From contig CASHSZ010000033.1 in assembly GCA_949358305.1 (NCBI GenBank), positions 62,001 through 126,000 on the forward strand: a stretch of 64,000 nt of DNA. The letters run 5' to 3'. The notes below the pieces were generated by a model that was not told where the DNA came from, ran no database searches, and worked only from the letters and a program-made list of their open reading frames with translations. Origin of the DNA: Strigamia acuminata (lineage: Eukaryota; Arthropoda; Chilopoda; Geophilomorpha; Linotaeniidae). Both the position numbers and the translations under genes were made by a program. This document shows, piece after piece, positions 1 through 13,571 of this stretch (the stretch's first letter is position 1; each line of letters begins with the position of its first letter).

Positions 1-3000
1 AAAGTCTATTCAACCAAATCATCGCTTGGATGTTGCTAAAACTTACATTGAAGGCTTCTACTAAGGTTTAAACACTATTTCTGAACATTCAGAGACATTG
101 GTCTTGTGGTGTTTGTGCTAAGTCAACTGTGATGAGATCAAAAGTCTATTCTCCCAAATCATCGGTTGGATGTTTCTAAAACTTACATTGGAGCCTTCTA
201 CTAAGGTTTAAACACTATTTCTGAACATTCAGAGACATTGGTCTTTTGGTGTTTGTGCTAAGTCAACTGTGATGAGATCAAAAGTCTATTCTCCCAAATC
301 ATCGGTTGGATGTTTCTAAAACTTACATTGGAGCCTTCTACTAAGGTTTAAACACTATTTCTGAACATTCAGAGACATTGGTCTTGTGGTGTTTGTGCTA
401 AGTCAACTGTGATGAGATCAAAAGTCTATTCTCCCAAATCATTGGTTGGATGTTTCTAAAACTTACATTGGAGCCTTCTACTAAGGTTTAAACACTATTT
501 CTGAACATTCAGAGACATTGGTCTTGTGGTGTTTGTGCTAAGTCAACTGTGATGAGATCAAAAGTCTATTCTCCCAAATCATTGCTTGGATGTTGCTAAA
601 ACTTACATTGAAGGCTTCTACTAAGGTTTAAACACTATTTCTGAACATTCAGAGACATTGGTCTTGTGGTGTTTGTGCTAAGTCAACTGTGATGAGATCA
701 AAAGTCTATTCTCCCAAATCATCGGTTGGATGTTTCTAAAACTTACATTGGAGCCTTCTACTAAGGTTTAAACACTATTTCTGAACATTCAGAGACATTG
801 GTCTTTTGGTGTTTGTGCTAAGTCAACTGTGATGAGATCAAAAGTCTATTCTCCCAAATCATCGGTTGGATGTTTCTAAAACTTACATTGGAGCCTTCTA
901 CTAAGGTTTAAACACTATTTCTGAACATTCAGAGACATTGGTCTTTTGGTGTTTGTGCTAAGTCAACTGTGATGAGATCAAAAGTCTATTCTCCCAAATC
1001 ATCGGTTGGATGTTTCTAAAACTTACATTGGAGCCTTCTACTAAGGTTTAAACACTATTTCTGAACATTCAGAGACATTGGTCTTGTGGTGTTTCTGCTA
1101 AGTCAACTGTGATGAGATCAAAAGTCTATTCTCCCAAATCATTGGTTGGATGTTTCTAAAACTTACATTGGAGCCTTCTACTAAGGTTTAAACACTATTT
1201 CTGAACATTCAGAGACATTGGTCTTTTGGTGTTTGTGCTAAGTCAACTGTGATGAGATCAAAAGTCTATTCTCCCAAATCATCGGTTGGATGTTGCTAAA
1301 ACTTACATTGAAGGCTTCTACTAAGGTTTAAACACTATTTCTGAACATTCAGAGACATTGGTCTTGTGGTGTTTGTGCTAAGTCAACTGTGATGAGATCA
1401 AAGTCTATTCTCCCAAATCATTGGTTGGATGTTTCTAAAACTTACATTGGAGCCTTCTACTAAGGTTTAAACACTATTTCTGAACATTCAGAGACATTGG
1501 TCTTGTGGTGTTTGTGCTAAGTCAACTGTGATTAGATCAAAAGTCTATTCTCCCAAATCATTGGTTGGATGTTTCTAAAACTTACATTGGAGCCTTCTAC
1601 TAAGGTTTAAACACTATTTCTGAACATTCAGAGACATTGGTCTTGTGGTGTTTGTGCTAAGTCAACTGTGATGAGATCAAAAGTCTATTCAACCAAATCA
1701 TCGGTTGGATGTTTCTAAAACTTACATTGGAGCCTTCTACTAAGGTTTAAACACTATTTCTGAACATTCAGAGACATTGGTCTTGTGGTGTTTGTGCTAA
1801 GTCAACTGTGATGAGATCAAAAGTCTATTCTCCCAAATCATCGGTTGGATGTTTCTAAAACTTACATTGGAGCCTTCTACTAAGGTTTAAACACTATTTC
1901 TGAACATTCAGAGACATTGGACTTGTGGTGTTTGTGCTAAGTCAACTGTGATGAGATCAAAAGTCTATTCTCCCAAATCATTGCTTGGATGTTGCTAAAA
2001 CTTACATTGAAGGCTTCTACTAAGGTTTAAATACTATTTCTGAACGTTCAGAGACATTGGTCTTGTGGTGTTTGTGCTAAGTCAACTGTGATGAGATCAA
2101 AAGTCTATTCAACCAAATCATCGCTTGGATGTTGCTAAAACTAACATTGAAGGCTTCTACTAAGGTTTAAACACTATTTCTGAACATTCAGAGACATTGG
2201 TCTTGTGGTGTTTGTGCTAAGTCAACTGTGATGAGATCAAAAGTCGATTCTCCCAAATCATCGGTTGGATGTTTCTAAAACTTACATTGGAGCCTTCTAC
2301 TAAGGTTTAAACACTATTTCTGAACATTCAGAGACATTGGTCTTGTGGTGTTTGTGCTAAGTCAACTGTGATGAGATCAAAAGTCGATTCTCCCAAATCA
2401 TCGGTTGGATGTTTCTAAAACTTACATTGGAGCCTTCTACTAAGGTTTAAACACTATTTCTGAACATTCAGAGACATTGGTCTTGTGGTGTTTGTGCTAA
2501 GTCAACTGTGATGAGATCAAAAGTCTATTCTCCCAAATCATTGGTTGGATGTTTCTAAAACTTACATTGGAGCCTTCTACTAAGGTTTAAACACTATTTC
2601 TGAACATTCAGAGACATTAATCTTGTGGTGTTTGTGCTAAGTCAACTGCGATGTGAAATAAGCTCAAAATTTTTTTTTCAAATTTTATTGCTTGGGTGTT
2701 GCTAAAACTTATATTGAAGGCTTCTACTAAGGTTTAAACACTATTTCTGAACATTCAGAGACATTGGTCTTGTGGTGTTTGTGCTAAGTCAACTGCGATG
2801 TGAAATAAGCTCAAAATTTTTTTTTCAAAATTTAATGCTTGGGTGTTGCTAAAACTTATATTGAAGGCTTCTACTAAGGTTTAAACACTATTTCTGAACA
2901 TTCAGAGACATTGGACTTGTGGTGTTTGTGCTAAGTCAACTGTGATGAGATCAAAAGTCTATTCTCCCAAATCATTGCTTGGATGTTGCTAAAACTTACA

Positions 3001-6000
3001 TTGAAGGCTTCTACTAAGGTTTAAATACTATTTCTGAACGTTCAGAGACATTGGTCTTGTGGTGTTTGTGCTAAGTCAACTGTGATGAGATCAAAAGTCT
3101 ATTCAACCAAATCATCGGTTGGATGTTTCTAAAACTTACATTGGAGCCTTCTATTAAGGTTTAAACACTATTTCTGAACATTCAGAGACATTGGTCTTGT
3201 GGTGTTTGTGCTAAGTCAACTGTGATGAGATCAAAAGTCTATTCTCCCAAATCATCGGTTGGATGTTTCTAAAACTTACATTGGAGCCTTCTACTAAGGT
3301 TTAAACACTATTTCTGAACATTCAGAGACATTGGACTTGTGGTGTTTGTGCTAAGTCAACTGTGATGAGATCAAAAGTCTATTCTCCCAAATCATTGCTT
3401 GGATGTTGCTAAAACTTACATTGAAGGCTTCTACTAAGGTTTAAATACTATTTCTGAACGTTCAGAGACATTGGTCTTGTGGTGTTTGTGCTAAGTCAAC
3501 TGTGATGAGATCAAAAGTCTATTCAACCAAATCATCGCTTGGATGTTGCTAAAACTTACATTGAAGGCTTCTACTAAGGTTTAAACACTATTTCTGAACA
3601 TTCAGAGACATTGGTCTTGTCGTGTTTGTGCTAAGTCAACTGTGATGAGATCAAAAGTCTATTCTCCCAAATCATCCGTTGGATGTTTCTAAAACTTACA
3701 TTGGAGCCTTCTACTAAGGTTTAAACACTATTTCTGAACATTCAGAGACATTGGTCTTGTGGTGTTTGTGCTAAGTCAACTGTGATGAGATCAAAAGTCT
3801 ATTCTCCCAAATCATCGGTTGGATGTTTCTAAAACTTACATTGGAGCCTTCTACTAAGGTTTAAACACTATTTCTGAACATTCAGAAACATTGGACTTGT
3901 GGTGTTTGTGTTAAGTCAACTGTGATGAGATCAAAAGTCTATTCTTCCAAATCATTGCTTGGATGTTGCTAAAACTTACATTGAAGGCTTCTACTAAGGT
4001 TTAAATACTATTTCTGAACGTTCAGAGACATTGGTCTTGTGGTGTTTGTGCTAAGTCAACTGTGATGAGATCAAAAGTCTATTCAACCAAATCATCGCTT
4101 GGATGTTGCTAAAACTTACATTGAAGGCTTCTACTAAGGTTTAAACACTATTTCTGAACATTCAGAGACATTGGTCTTGTGGTGTTTGTGCTAAGTCAAC
4201 TGTGATGAGATCAAAAGTCTATTCTCCCAAATCATCGGTTGGATGTTTCTAAAACTTACATTGGAGCCTTCTACTAAGGTTTAAACACTATTTCTGAACA
4301 TTCAGAGACATTGGTCTTTTGGTGTTTGTGCTAAGTCAACTGTGATGAGATCAAAAGTCTATTCTCCCAAATCATCGGTTGGATGTTTCTAAAACTTACA
4401 TTGGAGCCTTCTACTAAGGTTTAAACACTATTTCTGAACATTCAGAGACATTGGTCTTGTGGTGTTTGTGCTAAGTCAACTGTGATGAGATCAAAAGTCT
4501 ATTCTCCCAAATCATTGGTTGGATGTTTCTAAAACTTACATTGGAGCCTTCTACTAAGGTTTAAACACTATTTCTGAACATTCAGAGACATTGGTCTTGT
4601 GGTGTTTGTGCTAAGTCAACTGTGATGAGATCAAAAGTCTATTCTCCCAAATCATTGCTTGGATGTTGCTAAAACTTACATTGAAGGCTTCTACTAAGGT
4701 TTAAACACTATTTCTGAACATTCAGAGACATTGGTCTTGTGGTGTTTGTGCTAAGTCAACTGTGATGAGATCAAAGTCTATTCTCCCAAATCATTGGTTG
4801 GATGTTTCTAAAACTTACATTGGAGCCTTCTACTAAGGTTTAAACACTATTTCTGAACATTCAGAGACATTGGTCTTGTGGTGTTTGTGCTAAGTCAACT
4901 GTGATGAGATCAAAAGTCTATTCAACCAAATCATCGGTTGGATGTTTCTAAAACTTACATTGGAGCCTTCTACTAAGGTTTAAACACTATTTCTGAACAT
5001 TCAGAGACATTGGTCTTGTGGTGTTTGTGCTAAGTCAACTGTGATGAGATCAAAAGTCTATTCTCCCAAATCATCGGTTGGATGTTTCTAAAACTTACAT
5101 TGGAGCCTTCTACTAAGGTTTAAACACTATTTCTGAACATTCAGAGACATTGGACTTGTGGTGTTTGTGCTAAGTCAACTGTGATGAGATCAAAAGTCTA
5201 TTCTCCCAAATCATTGCTTGGATGTTGCTAAAACTTACATTGAAGGCTTCTACTAAGGTTTAAATACTATTTCTGAACGTTCAGAGACATTGGTCTTGTG
5301 GTGTTTGTGCTAAGTCAACTGTGATGAGATCAAAAGTCTATTCAACCAAATCATCGCTTGGATGTTGCTAAAACTTACATTGAAGGCTTCTACTAAGGTT
5401 TAAACACTATTTCTGAACATTCAGAGACATTGGTCTTGTAGTGTTTGTGCTAAGTCAACTGTGATGAGATCAAAAGTCGATTCTCCCAAATCATCGGTTG
5501 GATGTTTCTAAAACTTACATTGGAGCCTTCTACTAAGGTTTAAACACTATTTCTGAACATTCAGAGACATTGGTCTTGTGGTGTTTGTGCTAAGTCAACT
5601 GTGATGAGATCAAAAGTCGATTCTCCCAAATCATCGGTTGGATGTTTCTAAAACTTACATTGGAGCCTTCTACTAAGGTTTAAACACTATTTCTGAACAT
5701 TCAGAGACATTAATCTTGTGGTGTTTGTGCTAAGTCAACTGCGATGTGAAATAAGCTCAAAATTTTTTTTTCAAATTTTATTGCTTGGGTGTTGCTAAAA
5801 CTTATATTGAAGGCTTCTACTAAGGTTTAAACACTATTTCTGAACATTCAGAGACATTGGTCTTGTGGTGTTTGTGCTAAGTCAACTGCGATGTGAAATG
5901 AGCTCAAAATTTTTTTTTCAAAATTTAATGCTTGGGTGTTGCTAAAACTTATATTGAAGGCTTCTACTAAGGTTTAAACACTATTTCTGAACATTCAGAG

Positions 6001-9000
6001 ACATTGGACTTGTGGTGTTTGTGCTAAGTCAACTGTGATGAGATCAAAAGTCTATTCTCCCAAATCATTGCTTGGATGTTGCTAAAACTTACATTGAAGG
6101 CTTCTACTAAGGTTTAAATACTATTTCTGAACGTTCAGAGACATTGGTCTTGTGGTGTTTGTGCTAAGTCAACTCTGATGAGATCAAAAGTCTATTCAAC
6201 CAAATCATCGGTTGGATGTTTCTAAAACTTACATTGGAGCCTTCTACTAAGGTTTAAACACTATTTCTGAACATTCAGAGACATTGGTCTTGTGGTGTTT
6301 GTGCTAAGTCAACTGTGATGAGATCAAAAGTCTATTCTCCCAAATCATCGGTTGGATGTTTCTAAAACTTACATTGGAGCCTTCTACTAAGGTTTAAACA
6401 CTATTTCTGAACATTCAGAGACATTGGACTTGTGGTGTTTGTGCTAAGTCAACTGTGATGAGATCAAAAGTCTATTCTTCCAAATCATTGCTTGGATGTT
6501 GCTAAAACTTACATTGAAGGCTTCTACTAAGGTTTAAACACTATTTCTGAACATTCAGAGACAATGGTCTTTTGGTGTTTGTGCTAAGTCAACTGTGATG
6601 AGATCAAAAGTCTATTCTCCCAAATCATCGGTTGGATGTTTCTAAAACTTACATTGGAGCCTTCTACTAAGGTTTAAACACTATTTCTGAACATTCAGAG
6701 ACATTGGTCTTTTGGTGTTTGTGCTAAGTCAACTGTGATGAGATCAAAAGTCTATTCTCCCAAATCATCGGTTGGATGTTTCTAAAACTTACATTGGAGC
6801 CTTCTACTAAGGTTTACACACTATTTCTGAACATTCAGAGACATTGGTCTTGTGGTGTTTGTGCTAAGTCAACTGTGATGAGATCAAAAGTCTATTCTCC
6901 CAAATCATTGGTTGGATGTTTCTAAAACTTACATTGGAGCCTTCTACTAAGGTTTAAACACTATTTCTGAACATTCAGAGACATTGGTCTTGTGGTGTTT
7001 GTGCTAAGTCAACTGTGATGAGATCAAAAGTCTATTCTCCCAAATCATTGCTTGGATGTTGCTAAAACTTACATTGAAGGCTTCTACTAAGGTTTAAACA
7101 CTATTTCTGAACATTCAGAGACATTGGTCTTGTGGTGTTTGTGCTAAGTCAACTGTGATGAGATCAAAGTCTATTCTCCCAAATCATTGGTTGGATGTTT
7201 CTAAAACTTACATTGGAGCCTTCTACTAAGGTTTAAACACTATTTCTGAACATTCAGAGACATTACTCTTGTGGTGTTTGTGCTAAGTCAACTGTGATGA
7301 GATCAAAAGTCTATTCTCCCAAATCATTGCTTGGATGTTGCTAAAACTTACATTGAAGGCTTCTACTAAGGTTTAAATACTATTTCTGAACGTTCAGAGA
7401 CATTGGTCTTGTGGTGTTTGTGCTAAGTCAACTCTGATGAGATCAAAAGTCTATTCAACCAAATCATCGGTTGGATGTTTCTAAAACTTACATTGGAGCC
7501 TTCTACTAAGGTTTAAACACTATTTCTGAACATTCAGAGACATTGGTCTTGTGGTGTTTGTGCTAAGTCAACTGTGATGAGATCAAAAGTCTATTCTCCC
7601 AAATCATCGGTTGGATGTTTCTAAAACTTACATTGGAGCCTTCTACTAAGGTTTAAACACTATTTCTGAACATTCAGAGACATTGGTCTTTTGGTGTTTG
7701 TGCTAAGTCAACTGTGATGAGATCAAAAGTCTATTCTCCCAAATCATCGGTTGGATGTTTCTAAAACTTACATTGGAGCCTTCTACTAAGGTTTAAACAC
7801 TATTTCTGAACATTCAGAGACATTGGTCTTTTGGTGTTTGTGCTAAGTCAACTGTGATGAGATCAAAAGTCTATTCTCCCAAATCATCGGTTGGATGTTT
7901 CTAAAACTTACATTGGAGCCTTCTACTAAGGTTTAAACACTATTTCTGAACATTCAGAGACATTGGTCTTGTGGTGTTTGTGCTAAGTCAACTGTGATGA
8001 GATCAAAAGTCTATTCTCCCAAATCATTGCTTGGATGTTGCTAAAACTTACATTGAAGGCTTCTACTAAGGTTTAAACACTATTTCTGAACATTCAGAGA
8101 CATTGGTCTTGTGGTGTTTGTGCTAAGTCAACTGTGATGAGATCAAAAGTCTATTCTCCCAAATCATCGGTTGGATGTTTCTAAAACTTACATTGGAGCC
8201 TTCTACTAAGGTTTAAACACTATTTCTGAACATTCAGAGACATTGGACTTGTGGTGTTTGTGCTAAGTCAACTGTGATGAGATCAAAAGTCTATTCTTCC
8301 AAATCATTGCTTGGATGTTGCTAAAACTTACATTGAAGGCTTCTACTAAGGTTTAAACACTATTTCTGAACATTCAGAGACAATGGTCTTTTGGTGTTTG
8401 TGCTAAGTCAACTGTGATGAGATCAAAAGTCTATTCTTCCAAATCATTGCTTGGATGTTGCTAAAACTTACATTGAAGGCTTCTACTAAGGTTTAAACAC
8501 TATTTCTGAACATTCAGAGACAATGGTCTTTTGGTGTTTGTGCTAAGTCAACTGTGATGAGATCAAAAGTCTATTCTCCCAAATCATCGGTTGGATGTTT
8601 CTAAAACTTACATTGGAGCCTTCTACTAAGGTTTAAACACTATTTCTGAACATTCAGAGACATTGGTCTTTTGGTGTTTGTGCTAAGTCAACTGTGATGA
8701 GATCAAAAGTCTATTCTCCCAAATCATCGGTTGGATGTTTCTAAAACTTACATTGGAGCCTTCTACTAAGGTTTACACACTATTTCTGAACATTCAGAGA
8801 CATTGGTCTTGTGGTGTTTGTGCTAAGTCAACTGTGATGAGATCAAAAGTCTATTCTCCCAAATCATTGGTTGGATGTTTCTAAAACTTACATTGGAGCC
8901 TTCTACTAAGGTTTAAACACTATTTCTGAACATTCAGAGACATTGGTCTTGTGGTGTTTGTGCTAAGTCAACTGTGATGAGATCAAAAGTCTATTCTCCC

Positions 9001-12000
9001 AAATCATTGCTTGGATGTTGCTAAAACTTACATTGAAGGCTTCTACTAAGGTTTAAACACTATTTCTGAACATTCAGAGACATTGGTCTTGTGGTGTTTG
9101 TGCTAAGTCAACTGTGATGAGATCAAAGTCTATTCTCCCAAATCATTGGTTGGATGTTTCTAAAACTTACATTGGAGCCTTCTACTAAGGTTTAAACACT
9201 ATTTCTGAACATTCAGAGACATTACTCTTGTGGTGTTTGTGCTAAGTCAACTGTGATGAGATCAAAAGTCTATTCTCCCAAATCATTGCTTGGATGTTGC
9301 TAAAACTTACATTGAAGGCTTCTACTAAGGTTTAAATACTATTTCTGAACGTTCAGAGACATTGGTCTTGTGGTGTTTGTGCTAAGTCAACTCTGATGAG
9401 ATCAAAAGTCTATTCAACCAAATCATCGGTTGGATGTTTCTAAAACTTACATTGGAGCCTTCTACTAAGGTTTAAACACTATTTCTGAACATTCAGAGAC
9501 ATTGGTCTTGTGGTGTTTGTGCTAAGTCAACTGTGATGAGATCAAAAGTCTATTCTCCCAAATCATCGGTTGGATGTTTCTAAAACTTACATTGGAGCCT
9601 TCTACTAAGGTTTAAACACTATTTCTGAACATTCAGAGACATTGGTCTTTTGGTGTTTGTGCTAAGTCAACTGTGATGAGATCAAAAGTCTATTCTCCCA
9701 AATCATCGGTTGGATGTTTCTAAAACTTACATTGGAGCCTTCTACTAAGGTTTAAACACTATTTCTGAACATTCAGAGACATTGGTCTTTTGGTGTTTGT
9801 GCTAAGTCAACTGTGATGAGATCAAAAGTCTATTCTCCCAAATCATCGGTTGGATGTTTCTAAAACTTACATTGGAGCCTTCTACTAAGGTTTAAACACT
9901 ATTTCTGAACATTCAGAGACATTGGTCTTGTGGTGTTTGTGCTAAGTCAACTGTGATGAGATCAAAAGTCTATTCTCCCAAATCATTGCTTGGATGTTGC
10001 TAAAACTTACATTGAAGGCTTCTACTAAGGTTTAAACACTATTTCTGAACATTCAGAGACATTGGTCTTGTGGTGTTTGTGCTAAGTCAACTGTGATGAG
10101 ATCAAAGTCTATTCTCCCAAATCATTGGTTGGATGTTTCTAAAACTTACATTGGAGCCTTCTACTAAGGTTTAAACACTATTTCTGAACATTCAGAGACA
10201 TTGGTCTTGTGGTGTTTGTGCTAAGTCAACTGTGATGAGATCAAAAGTCTATTCTCCCAAATCATCGGTTGGATGTTTCTAAAACTTACATTGGAGCCTT
10301 CTACTAAGGTTTAAACACTATTTCTGAACATTCAGAGACATTGGTCTTTTGGTGTTTGTGCTAAGTCAACTGTGATGAGATCAAAAGTCTATTCTCCCAA
10401 ATCATCGGTTGGATGTTTCTAAAACTTACATTGGAGCCTTCTACTAAGGTTTAAACACTATTTCTGAACATTCAGAGACATTGGTCTTTTGGTGTTTGTG
10501 CTAAGTCAACTGTGATGAGATCAAAAGTCTATTCTCCCAAATCATCGGTTGGATGTTTCTAAAACTTACATTGGAGCCTTCTACTAAGGTTTAAACACTA
10601 TTTCTGAACATTCAGAGACATTGGTCTTGTGGTGTTTGTGCTAAGTCAACTGTGATGAGATCAAAAGTCTATTCTCCCAAATCATTGGTTGGATGTTTCT
10701 AAAACTTACATTGGAGCCTTCTACTAAGGTTTAAACACTATTTCTGAACATTCAGAGACATTGGTCTTTTGGTGTTTGTGCTAAGTCAACTGTGATGAGA
10801 TCAAAAGTCTATTCTCCCAAATCATCGGTTGGATGTTGCTAAAACTTACATTGAAGGCTTCTACTAAGGTTTAAACACTATTTCTGAACATTCAGAGACA
10901 TTGGTCTTGTGGTGTTTGTGCTAAGTCAACTGTGATGAGATCAAAGTCTATTCTCCCAAATCATTGGTTGGATGTTTCTAAAACTTACATTGGAGCCTTC
11001 TACTAAGGTTTAAACACTATTTCTGAACATTCAGAGACATTGGTCTTGTGGTGTTTGTGCTAAGTCAACTGTGATTAGATCAAAAGTCTATTCTCCCAAA
11101 TCATTGGTTGGATGTTTCTAAAACTTACATTGGAGCCTTCTACTAAGGTTTAAACACTATTTCTGAACATTCAGAGACATTGGTCTTGTGGTGTTTGTGC
11201 TAAGTCAACTGTGATGAGATCAAAAGTCTATTCAACCAAATCATCGGTTGGATGTTTCTAAAACTTACATTGGAGCCTTCTACTAAGGTTTAAACACTAT
11301 TTCTGAACATTCAGAGACATTGGTCTTGTGGTGTTTGTGCTAAGTCAACTGTGATGAGATCAAAAGTCTATTCTCCCAAATCATCGGTTGGATGTTTCTA
11401 AAACTTACATTGGAGCCTTCTACTAAGGTTTAAACACTATTTCTGAACATTCAGAGACATTGGACTTGTGGTGTTTGTGCTAAGTCAACTGTGATGAGAT
11501 CAAAAGTCTATTCTCCCAAATCATTGCTTGGATGTTGCTAAAACTTACATTGAAGGCTTCTACTAAGGTTTAAATACTATTTCTGAACGTTCAGAGACAT
11601 TGGTCTTGTGGTGTTTGTGCTAAGTCAACTGTGATGAGATCAAAAGTCTATTCAACCAAATCATCGCTTGGATGTTGCTAAAACTTACATTGAAGGCTTC
11701 TACTAAGGTTTAAACACTATTTCTGAACATTCAGAGACATTGGTCTTGTGGTGTTTGTGCTAAGTCAACTGTGATGAGATCAAAAGTCGATTCTCCCAAA
11801 TCATCGGTTGGATGTTTCTAAAACTTACATTGGAGCCTTCTACTAAGGTTTAAACACTATTTCTGAACATTCAGAGACATTGGTCTTGTGGTGTTTGTGC
11901 TAAGTCAACTGTGATGAGATCAAAAGTCGATTCTCCCAAATCATCGGTTGGATGTTTCTAAAACTTACATTGGAGCCTTCTACTAAGGTTTAAACACTAT

Positions 12001-13571
12001 TTCTGAACATTCAGAGACATTGGTCTTGTGGTGTTTGTGCTAAGTCAACTGTGATGAGATCAAAAGTCTATTCTCCCAAATCATTGGTTGGATGTTTCTA
12101 AAACTTACATTGGAGCCTTCTACTAAGGTTTAAACACTATTTCTGAACATTCAGAGACATTAATCTTGTGGTGTTTGTGCTAAGTCAACTGCGATGTGAA
12201 ATAAGCTCAAAATTTTTTTTTCAAATTTTATTGCTTGGGTGTTGCTAAAACTTATATTGAAGGCTTCTACTAAGGTTTAAACACTATTTCTAAACATTCA
12301 GAGACATTGGTCTTGTGGTGTTTGTGCTAAGTCAACTGCGATGTGAAATGAGCTCAAAATTTTTTTTTCAAAATTTAATGCTTGGGTGTTGCTAAAACTT
12401 ATATTGAAGGCTTCTACTAAGGTTTAAACACTATTTCTGAACATTCAGAGACATTGGACTTGTGGTGTTTGTGCTAAGTCAACTGTGATGAGATCAAAAG
12501 TCTATTCTCCCAAATCATTGCTTGGATGTTGCTAAAACTTACATTGAAGGCTTCTACTAAGGTTTAAATACTATTTCTGAACGTTCAGAGACATTGGTCT
12601 TGTGGTGTTTGTGCTAAGTCAACTGTGATGAGATCAAAAGTCTATTCAACCAAATCATCGGTTGGATGTTTCTAAAACTTACATTGGAGCCTTCTATTAA
12701 GGTTTAAACACTATTTCTGAACATTCAGAGACATTGGTCTTGTGGTGTTTGTGCTAAGTCAACTGTGATGAGATCAAAAGTCTATTCTCCCAAATCATCG
12801 GTTGGATGTTTCTAAAACTTACATTGGAGCCTTCTACTAAGGTTTAAACACTATTTCTGAACATTCAGAGACATTGGACTTGTGGTGTTTGTGCTAAGTC
12901 AACTGTGATGAGATCAAAAGTCTATTCTCCCAAATCATTGCTTGGATGTTGCTAAAACTTACATTGAAGGCTTCTACTAAGGTTTAAATACTATTTCTGA
13001 ACGTTCAGAGACATTGGTCTTGTGGTGTTTGTGCTAAGTCAACTGTGATGAGATCAAAAGTCTATTCAACCAAATCATCGCTTGGATGTTGCTAAAACTT
13101 ACATTGAAGGCTTCTACTAAGGTTTAAACACTATTTCTGAACATTCAGAGACATTGGTCTTGTCGTGTTTGTGCTAAGTCAACTGTGATGAGATCAAAAG
13201 TCTATTCTCCCAAATCATCCGTTGGATGTTTCTAAAACTTACATTGGAGCCTTCTACTAAGGTTTAAACACTATTTCTGAACATTCAGAGACATTGGTCT
13301 TGTGGTGTTTGTGCTAAGTCAACTGTGATGAGATCAAAAGTCTATTCTCCCAAATCATCGGTTGGATGTTTCTAAAACTTACATTGGAGCCTTCTACTAA
13401 GGTTTAAACACTATTTCTGAACATTCAGAGACATTGGTCTTTTGGTGTTTGTGCTAAGTCAACTGTGATGAGATCAAAAGTCTATTCAACCAAATCATCG
13501 CTTGGATGTTGCTAAAACTTACATTGAAGGCTTCTACTAAGGTTTAAACACTATTTCTGAACATTCAGAGA
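1..13571. repeat. 140-bp tandem satellite, block 1
   Basis: About 97 head-to-tail copies of a 140-bp unit. The word AAAGTCTATT recurs at 1, 141, 281, 421, 561 and so on; a few units lack one A and are 139 bp (first near 1400). Three unit types are visible: ATCGGTTGGATGTTTC with TTGGAGCC; ATTGCTTGGATGTTGC with TTGAAGGC; and a diverged type with GCGATGTGAAATAAGCTC followed by a T run (2648, 5740, 12191), usually in adjacent pairs. No coding capacity is seen; every frame is stopped within a unit. The block ends inside a unit where element A1 is inserted. Confidence 0.97.
7165..11080. repeat. Higher-order satellite repeat, 1,959 bp (14 units)
   Basis: Rare markers recur exactly 1,959 bp apart: the single-A deletion at 7165 and 9124, and ATTACTCTT at 7262 and 9221. 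This equals thirteen 140-bp units plus one 139-bp unit, so a 14-unit block is tandemly duplicated here. The precise edges were not determined. Confidence 0.75.

Noticed and set aside
1-13571. Regular repeats resembling a CRISPR array
   Set aside because: The whole 140-bp unit repeats with no unique spacers, in a eukaryotic setting with no cas genes. It is a satellite.
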